Source of the DNA: TMP-24 sp964600685
GTDB taxonomy: Bacteria > Pseudomonadota > Alphaproteobacteria > Rhodobacterales > Rhodobacteraceae
DNA: 12,758 bases
Direction of reading: 5' to 3'
NCBI GenBank assembly: GCA_964600685.1
Contig: CAZRKU010000092.1
Span: 1 to 12,758 of the forward strand
In this document: positions 1-7,119 of the stretch, in pieces
How positions within the stretch are numbered: the stretch's first letter is position 1
Layout: each line of letters opens with the position of its first letter
The notes under the pieces: model-generated
Seen by the model: the letters and a program-made list of their open reading frames with translations, nothing else
The model's database searches: none
What the model was told of the DNA's origin: nothing
Program-made: the position numbers and the translations under genes

Positions 1-1092
<1,092 letters not shown>

Positions 1093-1107
1093 GGAAGGAA
1101 GTTGCCC

Positions 1108-1752
1108 ATGGAAGGCTTCACCATCGTCGACGCCGGCGTTCTGGTCATCGTGCTGATGTCGGCGATCCTGGCCTACAGCCGCGGCCTGGTGCGCGAGGTG
1201 TTCGCCATCCTCGGCTGGGTGGCCGCGGGTGTCGCCGGCTTCATGTTCGCCGCCAATGCCGCGCCGCTGATCAAGCAGATTCCGGTGCTCGACGGTTTTC
1301 TGGGCGACAATTGCGAACTCTCGACCATCGCCGGTTTCTTCGCCGTCTTTGCCGGCGCCCTGATCCTCGTGTCGATCTTCACGCCGCTCTTTGCCGCGAT
1401 CATCCAGCGCTCCGCGCTGTCGGGTGTCGATCAGGGACTCGGTTTCCTCTTTGGCGTGGCGCGCGGCGTTTTGCTGGTTGCGGTCGCCTTCCTCGTCTAC
1501 AACCGGCTGATGGCCGATGCCGCCGTCCCGATGGTCGACAGTTCGCGTTCCGCGGCCGTCTTCGCCTCGCTTGAGGGCAAGCTGAACGAACAGGTGCCAA
1601 GCGACGCGCCCGGCTGGATCGCGGACCGCTACAACGATCTCGTCGGCGGCTGCGGGGCGGCGGTCACCGTCGATCCCGGCGCCGCGACCGGTGCTGAGAC
1701 GGGCGCCTCCTCCGGCACCGACACCACCGGTGCCAAAACCGTGACCCCCTGA
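1108..1752 (+). CDS. cvpA: CvpA family inner-membrane protein
   Basis: This is a CvpA-family membrane protein. In E. coli cvpA is co-transcribed with purF and is needed for colicin V export and envelope homeostasis; its biochemical role is unsettled. The protein has 214 residues with four predicted membrane helices at about 5-23, 30-50, 71-92 and 103-125. The family's short basic/acidic segment SRGLVRE follows helix 1 (24-30). The last ~60 residues are Ala/Gly/Thr-rich and low in complexity, and are probably a disordered tail. I chose the ATG at 1108 because AAGGAAGG (1091-1098) is well placed before it; a TTG at 1102 would add only two residues. It sits between radA and purF, and the cvpA-purF pairing supports the call. 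Confidence 0.9.
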   Translation: MEGFTIVDAGVLVIVLMSAILAYSRGLVREVFAILGWVAAGVAGFMFAANAAPLIKQIPVLDGFLGDNCELSTIAGFFAVFAGALILVSIFTPLFAAIIQRSALSGVDQGLGFLFGVARGVLLVAVAFLVYNRLMADAAVPMVDSSRSAAVFASLEGKLNEQVPSDAPGWIADRYNDLVGGCGAAVTVDPGAATGAETGASSGTDTTGAKTVTP

Positions 1753-1846
1753 CTTCCGCTATTGCGTCATCGCCCCGTGACATGGCCGGAAAGAGCGACT
1801 AAGGAAGCGCCAAGACGACCTGCCCCGGAATCGGAGAGCCCGGCCC

Positions 1847-3322
1847 ATGCGCCCATTCCTTTCGCACCCCTTCGACCCCCGGAACGACGGGGACAAGCTG
1901 AAGGAGGAGTGCGGCGTTTTCGGCGTGATCGGCGTGACGGACGCGGCGAACTTCGTGGCGCTCGGCCTGCACGCGCTGCAGCATCGCGGGCAGGAAGCCG
2001 GCGGCATCGTCGCCTATGACGATGCGGAAGGCTTCAACAGCGTCCGCCGCTTCGGCTATGTGCGCGACAATTTCACCAAGCCCGACGTGATGGAAACCCT
2101 GCCCGGCGCGCTGGCCATCGGCCATGTCCGCTACTCCACCGCAGGCTCCAAGGGCCATACCGCGATCCGCGACGTGCAGCCCTTCTTCGGCGAATTTTCC
2201 ATGGGCGGCGCCGCCATCGCGCACAATGGCAACCTGACCAATGCCGCCAGCCTGCGCCGCGATCTGATCGAGAGGGGAGCGATCTTCCAGTCCTCGTCGG
2301 ATTCGGAATGCATCATCCATCTGATGGCCCGCTCGATCCAGAAAAGCCTGTCCGAACGGATCAAGGATGCGCTCCGTGCCGTCGAAGGCGCTTTCTCGAT
2401 CGTCGCCATGACCCGCACCAAGCTGATCGGGGTGCGCGACCCGCTGGGCGTGCGCCCGCTGGTCCTGGGCCGCATCGGCGACGGCGCCTATGTGCTTTCC
2501 TCGGAAACCTGCGCGCTCGACATCATCGGCGCGGAGTTCGTGCGCGAGGTCGAACCCGGCGAGATGGTGGTGATCTCCAGGGGCCAGATCGAAAGCTCGC
2601 GCCCCTTCCCCCCGGCGAAACCGCGTTTCTGCATCTTCGAACATGTCTATTTCTCGCGCCCCGATTCCATCCTGGGCGGGCGTTCGGTCTATGAAACCCG
2701 CCGCCAGATCGGGGTGGAGCTGGCCCGCGAAGCGCCGGTTGAGGCTGATCTGGTCTGCCCGGTCCCCGACTCGGGCACCCCTGCCGCCATCGGTTATGCC
2801 CACGAATCCGGCATCCCCTATGGCATGGGCATCATCCGCAATCAGTATATGGGCCGCACCTTCATCGAGCCGACCGAGTCGATCCGCAACATGGGCGTCC
2901 GCCTCAAGCTGAACGTCAACCGCGCGCTGATCAAGGGCAAGCGGGTGATCCTCGTCGATGATTCGGTGGTGCGCGGCACCACCAGCCGCAAGATCAAGGA
3001 CATGATCCTCGATGCCGGCGCGGCCGAGGTGCATTTCCGCATCGCCTCGCCGCCCACCGCCTGGCCCTGTTTCTACGGCGTCGATACGCCCGAACGCTCC
3101 AAGCTTCTCGCCGCCACGATGAGCGAGGAGCAAATGCGCGAATGGATCGGCGTCGACAGCCTGAAATTCATCTCGCTCGACGGCCTCTACCGCGCGGCGG
3201 GCGAAGCGGCGGGCCGCGATCCGAAGAATCCGCGTTATTGCGATGCCTGCTTCTCCGGCGACTATCCGGTCGCCCCGGCGGATCAGCTTGCCAAGGGCTT
3301 CCAGATGAAGGCGGCGGAGTAA
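1847..3322 (+). CDS. purF: Amidophosphoribosyltransferase (glutamine PRPP amidotransferase)
   Basis: PurF makes 5-phosphoribosylamine from PRPP and glutamine, the committed step of de novo purine synthesis. The 491-residue protein starts with a 21-residue leader ending ..KLKEE before C22 (CGVFG). This is the family pattern in which the leader is removed to expose an N-terminal nucleophile cysteine. The class II glutaminase domain (HALQHRGQEAGG, GHVRYSTAG, AHNGNL) is followed by the phosphoribosyltransferase domain with the PRPP loop VILVDDSVVRGTTS at 367-380. C262, C408, C465 and C468 are in the positions of the B. subtilis-type 4Fe-4S ligands, so this is the iron-sulfur, possibly oxygen-sensitive form. 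GGAG at 1833-1836 supports the start. The 94-bp gap after cvpA has only a weak GTCA-N8-TGAC dyad and no clear promoter. Identification is firm. Confidence 0.97.
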   Translation: MRPFLSHPFDPRNDGDKLKEECGVFGVIGVTDAANFVALGLHALQHRGQEAGGIVAYDDAEGFNSVRRFGYVRDNFTKPDVMETLPGALAIGHVRYSTAGSKGHTAIRDVQPFFGEFSMGGAAIAHNGNLTNAASLRRDLIERGAIFQSSSDSECIIHLMARSIQKSLSERIKDALRAVEGAFSIVAMTRTKLIGVRDPLGVRPLVLGRIGDGAYVLSSETCALDIIGAEFVREVEPGEMVVISRGQIESSRPFPPAKPRFCIFEHVYFSRPDSILGGRSVYETRRQIGVELAREAPVEADLVCPVPDSGTPAAIGYAHESGIPYGMGIIRNQYMGRTFIEPTESIRNMGVRLKLNVNRALIKGKRVILVDDSVVRGTTSRKIKDMILDAGAAEVHFRIASPPTAWPCFYGVDTPERSKLLAATMSEEQMREWIGVDSLKFISLDGLYRAAGEAAGRDPKNPRYCDACFSGDYPVAPADQLAKGFQMKAAE

Positions 3323-3341
3323 CGGACGGGGGCATGTTGAC

Positions 3342-3506
3342 ATGACTGCCCCTGCCCCGGTCGACGCCTGCCTTGCCGCGGTTCCGGACAAGCATCAGTG
3401 CGCTGCCCCTGCCGATCCGCGTGGCCTGATCCGGAACATTCTGCCGGGGGCGCTGGCGCGCCGGGCCATATTCCGGCGTCTGGCGGAAGTTCCGAACCAT
3501 GGCTGA
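3342..3506 (+). CDS. Doubtful 54-residue ORF upstream of the DUF1284 gene
   Basis: An ATG-initiated frame of 54 codons begins 19 bp after the purF stop and ends in a TGA that overlaps the start of the next gene by 8 bp (ATGGCTGA). The overlap would allow translational coupling. The predicted peptide is Ala/Pro/Arg-rich, with two cysteines and no recognised domain or membrane segment. There is no good ribosome binding site: the upstream bases include GTTGAC but no GGAG-type element. It may simply be an open frame in GC-rich leader DNA. The same 176-bp purF-DUF1284 gap also holds a weak hairpin (GGGGCA 3329-3334 with TGCCCC 3347-3352) without a T-run, and three TTCCGG/CCGGAA copies. Confidence 0.15.
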   Translation: MTAPAPVDACLAAVPDKHQCAAPADPRGLIRNILPGALARRAIFRRLAEVPNHG

Positions 3507-3921
3507 TCCCGTCCGCTACCGCCCGCATCATTTCCTCTGCTCGCTCGGCTTTCAGGGCAAAGGCTATTCGCCAGACTTCACCATGAACATGACCGCCATC
3601 GTCATGGGCCGCCTACGCGCGGAAGGCGGCGACGAAACCGTGATCGAGGTGGTGGGCGCGACCGACGACATCTGCGCGCCCTGCCCCAAGCGGCGCGGCA
3701 CGCTCTGCACCAACCAGCCTCAGATCAAGGTGCTGGACCGCGCCCACGCCAGCGTCCTGAAGCTCGAACCGCACGAACGCCTGACCTGGGGCGAGGCGCA
3801 GACCCGCATCCGCGCCAACGTGCCCCCCGGCAGCCTGACGGTGCTCTGCAAGGGTTGTGAATGGGAACCCTACGGCATGTGCGAGGAGGCCCTCGCCCGG
3901 CTGCACGCTGGCAAGGGCTGA
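3499..3921 (+). CDS. DUF1284 domain protein, cysteine-rich
   Basis: This is a 140-residue soluble protein that matches the DUF1284 family, whose biochemical function is not established. The hallmark N-terminus RYRPHHFLCSLGFQGKGYS (6-24) has two adjacent histidines and the first cysteine. Seven cysteines in all, at 14, 59, 62 (CAPC), 70, 117, 120 (CKGC) and 128, are set in paired patterns that suggest a metal or Fe-S site; that is inference. A GGAAG 10 bp before the ATG fits a ribosome binding site. It lies downstream of purF in the same direction but 176 bp away, so it may have its own promoter, and it converges on the hydrolase gene. No signal peptide or membrane segment is seen. I am confident of the family and ignorant of the role. 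Confidence 0.8.
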   Translation: MADPVRYRPHHFLCSLGFQGKGYSPDFTMNMTAIVMGRLRAEGGDETVIEVVGATDDICAPCPKRRGTLCTNQPQIKVLDRAHASVLKLEPHERLTWGEAQTRIRANVPPGSLTVLCKGCEWEPYGMCEEALARLHAGKG

Positions 3922-4027
3922 CCGGCACCTGCCGTCAGGGAGCGGCGGTTACCGGCGCGCGGCGCTGCTGACCCACCGGGGCCGGCCCTGCGGGGCAAGG
4001 TGATCAGGTGCCAAGTGGCCCGGTCAG
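3918..4027. terminator. Large dyad spanning the convergent gap (putative bidirectional terminator)
   Basis: The two convergent stop codons lie in the arms of one inverted repeat. Left arm CTGACCGGCACCTG (3918-3931) pairs with CAGGTGCC (4005-4012) and GGTCAG (4022-4027), leaving a 9-base bulge on the right. A nested pairing GTCAG..AGCG (3934-3944) with CGCT..CTGAC (3963-3972) fills the middle. No T-run follows on either strand, so classic intrinsic termination is not certain. Confidence 0.4.
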
Positions 4028-4710
4028 GCGGCGAGGGAAGCGAGGATATCGGCGAGTTCCTGCGGCCTGAAGGTGAAGGCCGAATGGGCGGAAGAGATCT
4101 CGATGGGGCTGACCCCGAGCATGGCTGCGAAGGCCCGCTGCCGCTCGGGGGGAATGACCTGATCCTCGGTGCAAAGGATGTAGGCGCGCGGGATCTCAGG
4201 AATCGCGGCGCCCGGCCAGGGCTGGTTCACCGCCAGCCACCCCTGCTTTCGCTGGGTCGCCTGCAGGAACTCCATGTAAGCGTCGCGCTCCTCCGGCGGC
4301 GCCAGCGAGGCGAGCAGGTCGAAGTCGAACGCGCGCGTCCCGTCGCCGTTATCAACGATGACCGATCCGATCGCAGCCTGAACATCCGGGCCGAGGCTCT
4401 CGTAGATCGACCGCCCCGGCTCCGGCACGACGGCGGCGACAAAGATCAGGCGGTCGGCCGGCACCCTTGCGGCAACGAGGGGTATCGTCGCACCACCCAC
4501 TGAATGGGCGACAAGGACGCGGGGGCGGCCGGTTCCCTCCATCGCCCGGACCACGGCGGAGGCGTAGTCGTCCAGCGTCGCGTCGGCGCGCTCGCAGGGC
4601 AGATCGACATTGACGACCCGGTGCCCGCGGGCCTCGAGGTAAGGCACGGTCGGAGCGAGTTCCGCCGGCGATCCGAAGCCGCCGTGGACGAAGACAAAGG
4701 TGGTTGGCAT
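4024..4710 (-). CDS. Alpha/beta-fold hydrolase (esterase-like)
   Basis: This is a 228-residue cytoplasmic alpha/beta hydrolase. It resembles the small esterase group that includes plant methyl-salicylate/hydroxynitrile-type enzymes and bacterial relatives; the substrate is unknown. Visible features are the oxyanion strand VFVHGGFGS (6-14), the nucleophile elbow AHSVGG (S70), a probable acid D183 (in CTEDQVIP) and the catalytic histidine H209 (SSAHSAF), so the triad is complete. An in-frame extension to 5040 exists but would overlap the divergent dehydrogenase gene and adds no conserved sequence. The ATG at 4710 has GGAG eight bases upstream and begins directly with the first beta strand. It converges on the DUF1284 gene and diverges from the SDR gene, so it is probably a single-gene transcript. 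Confidence 0.85.
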   Translation of the reverse strand: MPTTFVFVHGGFGSPAELAPTVPYLEARGHRVVNVDLPCERADATLDDYASAVVRAMEGTGRPRVLVAHSVGGATIPLVAARVPADRLIFVAAVVPEPGRSIYESLGPDVQAAIGSVIVDNGDGTRAFDFDLLASLAPPEERDAYMEFLQATQRKQGWLAVNQPWPGAAIPEIPRAYILCTEDQVIPPERQRAFAAMLGVSPIEISSAHSAFTFRPQELADILASLAA

Positions 4711-4739
4711 GCTTCGCACTCCATTTGAGCCACGCTCCG

Positions 4740-4745
4740 AATATA
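4740..4745 (-). promoter_or_regulatory. Possible -10 element for the hydrolase gene
   Basis: On the minus strand TATATT (5 of 6 to TATAAT) lies about 30 bases upstream of the hydrolase ATG, in an AT-rich patch (4738-4746) that stands out from the GC-rich surroundings. No convincing -35 is present at 17 bp (TTCGCG at best). This is tentative. Confidence 0.3.
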
Positions 4746-4752
4746 CATGCCA

Positions 4753-4781
4753 GGCACCCCCTCGCGAAGCGAAACGGTGCC
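4753..4781 (+). promoter_or_regulatory. Leader hairpin upstream of the terminator-like stem
   Basis: GGCACC (4753-4758) pairs with GGTGCC (4776-4781). Within it TCGC (4762-4765) pairs with GCGA (4769-4772) around a GAA loop, with a 3x3 internal loop between the stems. The same region holds CCCCC (4757-4761), which could alternatively pair with GGGGG (4782-4786) of the next hairpin and break it. That makes the pair of hairpins look like a terminator/antiterminator switch. The structures are read by eye. Confidence 0.35.
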
Positions 4782-4820
4782 GGGGGCGGACCGGCGGCGT
4801 GCCGCGCCCCCGCCTTTTTT
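4781..4820 (+). terminator. Intrinsic terminator-like hairpin with T6, in the SDR leader
   Basis: CGGGGGCG (4781-4788) pairs perfectly with CGCCCCCG (4805-4812). An inner stem CGGC/GCCG (4792-4795 with 4801-4804) closes a five-base loop, with a three-base bulge (4789-4791). CC and then TTTTTT (4815-4820) follow directly. This is the only hairpin in the window with a proper T-run. It terminates in the plus direction, 40 bases before the SDR start codon, so it either attenuates SDR or is a leftover terminator. Confidence 0.6.
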
Positions 4821-4859
4821 CGATTGCGCTCGCCTGCCTGGAATGCCAAACCCCGCGCC

Positions 4860-5522
4860 ATGACCGAACCGATCCCGACCGCTCGCCCCCTCGCCCTCGT
4901 GACCGGCGCCTCGCGCGGCCTTGGCTTTGCCATCGCCTCCGAACTCGGCGCGCAGGGCTGGCACGTCCTCGCCGTCGCCCGCACCGTGGGCGGACTGGAG
5001 GAACTGGACGACCGCATCCAGCGTGCGGGCGGCTCGGCAACGCTCGCGCCCCTGAACATCACCGACGACAAGGCGATGGAACATCTGGCCCAGTCAATCG
5101 CCGCGCGCTGGGGCCAGCTTGGCCTTTGGGTCCATGCCGCCGTTCATGCCGCCCCGCTCGCCCCGGCCGGTCATGTCGACGGCAAGGATTTCGACAAGTC
5201 GGTCGCGACCAACCTGCGCGCCACCGCGACGCTGATCCCGCTGATCGAGCCGCTTCTGCGCGCCGGTCAGGGCACCGCGCTGTTTCTCGACGATCCGCGC
5301 GGCGGCGAGAAGTTCTTCGGCGCCTACGGGGCGACGAAGGCCGGCCAGATGGCGCTGGTCCGAAGCTGGCAGGCGGAATGCGCCAAGACCGGGCCGCGCG
5401 TCCTGATCCTCGAACCCGCCCCGACCGCCACCGCCACCCGCGCGCGCTTCTTCCCCGGCGAGGACCGGACCGTTCTGGCCGACATCCACGACGAAGCCCG
5501 CAGGCTGATCGCACAACTCTGA
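4860..5522 (+). CDS. Short-chain dehydrogenase/reductase family protein, atypical active site
   Basis: This is a 220-residue classical-SDR-like protein. The cofactor motif TGASRGLG (15-22) near the N-terminus, the NxT-type asparagine region TNLRAT (N118) and the YxxxK pair Y156-K160 (AYGATKAG) are present. Two features are odd. The strand that normally ends in the catalytic serine reads TALFLDDPRGG, placing D145 (or D144) where serine is expected, and the loop from there to the tyrosine is about two residues short. The NNAG motif is replaced by HAAVHAAP (92-99). It may have altered activity or be a non-catalytic NAD(P)-binding protein. The ATG at 4860 was chosen because an upstream frame from 4704 adds 52 unconserved residues ahead of the Rossmann strand; the ribosome binding site is poor. 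surE follows after 76 bp. Confidence 0.82.
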   Translation: MTEPIPTARPLALVTGASRGLGFAIASELGAQGWHVLAVARTVGGLEELDDRIQRAGGSATLAPLNITDDKAMEHLAQSIAARWGQLGLWVHAAVHAAPLAPAGHVDGKDFDKSVATNLRATATLIPLIEPLLRAGQGTALFLDDPRGGEKFFGAYGATKAGQMALVRSWQAECAKTGPRVLILEPAPTATATRARFFPGEDRTVLADIHDEARRLIAQL

Positions 5523-5544
5523 CCGGCTTTCGGGACGGGCGCGC

Positions 5545-5579
5545 TTTACCTTGTGCCCGGTTCTGACTAAAGGTCAGAA
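5545..5579 (+). promoter_or_regulatory. Possible surE promoter with 7-bp dyad
   Basis: TTTACC (5545-5550), 17 bp and TAAAGG (5568-5573) give a weak sigma-70-like pair. A perfect inverted repeat TTCTGAC-N5-GTCAGAA (5561-5567 and 5573-5579) overlaps the putative -10. This is the arrangement expected of an operator, or of a short hairpin at the 5' end of the surE message. No T-run follows, so it is not a terminator for the SDR gene. Confidence 0.3.
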
Positions 5580-5598
5580 AAGTGCAATCGGGGCGGAC

Positions 5599-6396
5599 AT
5601 GCGCATTCTCATCACCAACGACGACGGGATCAATGCGCCGGGGCTTGAGGTCCTGGAGGCCATCGCCACCGACATCGCCGGACCGTCCGGCGAGGTCTGG
5701 ACCGTCGCCCCCGCGTTCGAGCAGTCGGGCGTCGGCCACTGCATCAGCTACACCCATCCGATGATGATCGCCAAGCTCGGCCCCCGCCGCCATGCCGCCG
5801 AAGGCAGCCCGGCCGATTGCGTGCTGGCCGGCATCCATGACGTGCTTCAGGGCACGCGCCCCGATCTGGTTCTGTCGGGCGTGAACCGCGGCAACAACGC
5901 GGGCGAGAACGTGCTTTACTCCGGCACCATCGGCGGCGCGATGGAGGCAGCCTTGCAGGGCATCCCCGCCATCGCCCTGTCGCAGTTCATGGGCGCCGCG
6001 AATGACGCCCTTGACGACCCGTTCGAGGCGGCGCGGCAACTTGGCACCGGGGTGGTGCGGACGCTTCTGGACAAGGGGCTGTGGGATGGCAATGACTACC
6101 GGCTGTTCTACAACGTCAATTTCCCGCCCCTGCCCGCCGCAGAGGTCAAGGGCATGCGCGTCGCGGCACAGGGCTTTCGCACCTACACGCGCTTTTCGGT
6201 GGAACCGCACCTGTCGCCCTCGGGGCGGAAGTTCCTGTGGATCAAGGGCGGCCCGCAGCATCGGCCGACCGCGCCTGGCACGGATGTCACGGCGAACCTC
6301 GACGGTTACATCGCGGTCACGCCCATGCGGGCGGACCTGACCGCGCATGACAGGCTGAGCGAACTTTCCGAACGGCTGGCCAAAGAACTGGGGTGA
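5599..6396 (+). CDS. surE: 5'/3'-nucleotidase SurE
   Basis: SurE is a metal-dependent nucleoside monophosphate phosphatase linked to stationary-phase and stress survival. The 265-residue protein begins with the family hallmark MRILITNDDGINAPG. The metal ligands D8 and D9, S43 (in FEQSGVGHCIS) and N96 (in SGVNRGNN) are all present, as are GSPADCV (69-75) and the YSGTIGGAMEA segment. Length is in the usual 250-265 range. The ATG at 5599 was preferred over the in-frame GTG/TTG starts from 5551 because it gives the canonical N-terminus and follows a GGGGCGG stretch. The stop is 7 bp before pcm, so the two genes are almost certainly co-transcribed and probably translationally coupled. Confidence 0.96.
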   Translation: MRILITNDDGINAPGLEVLEAIATDIAGPSGEVWTVAPAFEQSGVGHCISYTHPMMIAKLGPRRHAAEGSPADCVLAGIHDVLQGTRPDLVLSGVNRGNNAGENVLYSGTIGGAMEAALQGIPAIALSQFMGAANDALDDPFEAARQLGTGVVRTLLDKGLWDGNDYRLFYNVNFPPLPAAEVKGMRVAAQGFRTYTRFSVEPHLSPSGRKFLWIKGGPQHRPTAPGTDVTANLDGYIAVTPMRADLTAHDRLSELSERLAKELG

Positions 6397-6403
6397 GGGG
6401 CGG

Positions 6404-7048
6404 ATGGAACAGGACCGGGCAGAGCAGAAGATGCGGTTCCTTTACACCCTGCGTTCGAAGGGCGTGACCGACGCCCGCGTGCTGACCGCGATGGAGGCCG
6501 TGGACCGCGGCCTGTTCGTCAAGGGCATCTTCGCCGACCGTGCCTATGAGGACATGCCGCTGCCCATCGCCTGCGGCCAGACGATCAGCCAGCCCTCGGT
6601 CGTGGCGCTGATGACCCAGGCGCTGGACATCAGCCCGCGCGACAAGGTGCTGGAGGTGGGCACCGGCTCGGGCTATCAGGCGGCGATCCTCGCGCAGCTC
6701 GCCCGCCGGGTCTATACGGTCGACCGGCACAAGCGGCTGGTGCGCGAGGCGGACCAGATCTTCCGCAGCCTCGATCTGGCCAATATCACCGCCTTTGCCG
6801 CGGATGGCAGCTTCGGCCTGCCCGATCAGGCGCCCTTTGACCGCATCATCGTGACCGCCGCCGCCGAAGACCCGCCCGGCCCCCTATTGGCGCAGCTTCG
6901 CATCGGCGGTATCATGGTCCTGCCGGTCGGCCAGTCGGACGCGGTGCAGAGCCTGATCAAGGTGACGCGCAGTGAAACCGGGTTCGACTATGACGAACTG
7001 AGGCCGGTGCGCTTCGTGCCGCTGGTCGAGGGTCTGGTGCAGGATTAG
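6404..7048 (+). CDS. pcm: Protein-L-isoaspartate O-methyltransferase
   Basis: Pcm methylates isoaspartyl residues with S-adenosylmethionine so that aged proteins can be repaired. The 214-residue protein shows the substrate-side motif PLPIACGQTISQPS (52-65) and SAM motif I VLEVGTGSGYQ (82-92). Next come YTVDR (post-I acidic strand) and FDRIIVTAAA, the motif II region before the DPPGPLLAQL stretch, then GGIMVLPVG. This is close to the bacterial family length. The ATG lies 7 bp after the surE stop with GAGGGG between. surE-pcm adjacency is known from many Proteobacteria and fits a shared role in survival during stress or starvation. No key residue is missing. Confidence 0.95.
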   Translation: MEQDRAEQKMRFLYTLRSKGVTDARVLTAMEAVDRGLFVKGIFADRAYEDMPLPIACGQTISQPSVVALMTQALDISPRDKVLEVGTGSGYQAAILAQLARRVYTVDRHKRLVREADQIFRSLDLANITAFAADGSFGLPDQAPFDRIIVTAAAEDPPGPLLAQLRIGGIMVLPVGQSDAVQSLIKVTRSETGFDYDELRPVRFVPLVEGLVQD

Positions 7049-7067
7049 GCCGTGCCATCGGCACGGC
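7049..7067 (+). terminator. Perfect hairpin directly after the pcm stop
   Basis: GCCGTGCC (7049-7056) pairs with GGCACGGC (7060-7067) around an ATC loop, starting at the base after the pcm stop codon. There is no T-run, so it may protect the surE-pcm 3' end or partly terminate before the nlpD-like gene rather than stop all transcription. Confidence 0.45.
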
Positions 7068-7119
7068 TGAGAGAGCAAAAGGGTCCGGTCAACGGCCCCA
7101 TGGCGGTGAGGAAACGAGC

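Noticed and set aside
1753..1846. Regulatory site or promoter between cvpA and purF
   Set aside because: Only a weak GTCA-N8-TGAC dyad and no paired -35/-10; not enough to call a purine operator or separate promoter.
1799..3391. 530-codon open frame on the minus strand opposite purF
   Set aside because: It lies wholly antisense to a clear purF; its His/Asp/Arg/Ala-rich translation has no domain and is the usual by-product of GC-rich codon use.
4711..5040. N-terminal extension of the hydrolase frame up to 5040
   Set aside because: It would overlap the divergent SDR gene, is Arg-rich and unconserved, and the internal ATG at 4710 has a good ribosome binding site.
5059..6348. 429-codon minus-strand frame opposite the SDR and surE genes
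   Set aside because: It spans two recognised plus-strand genes and the gap between them, with no conserved motif.
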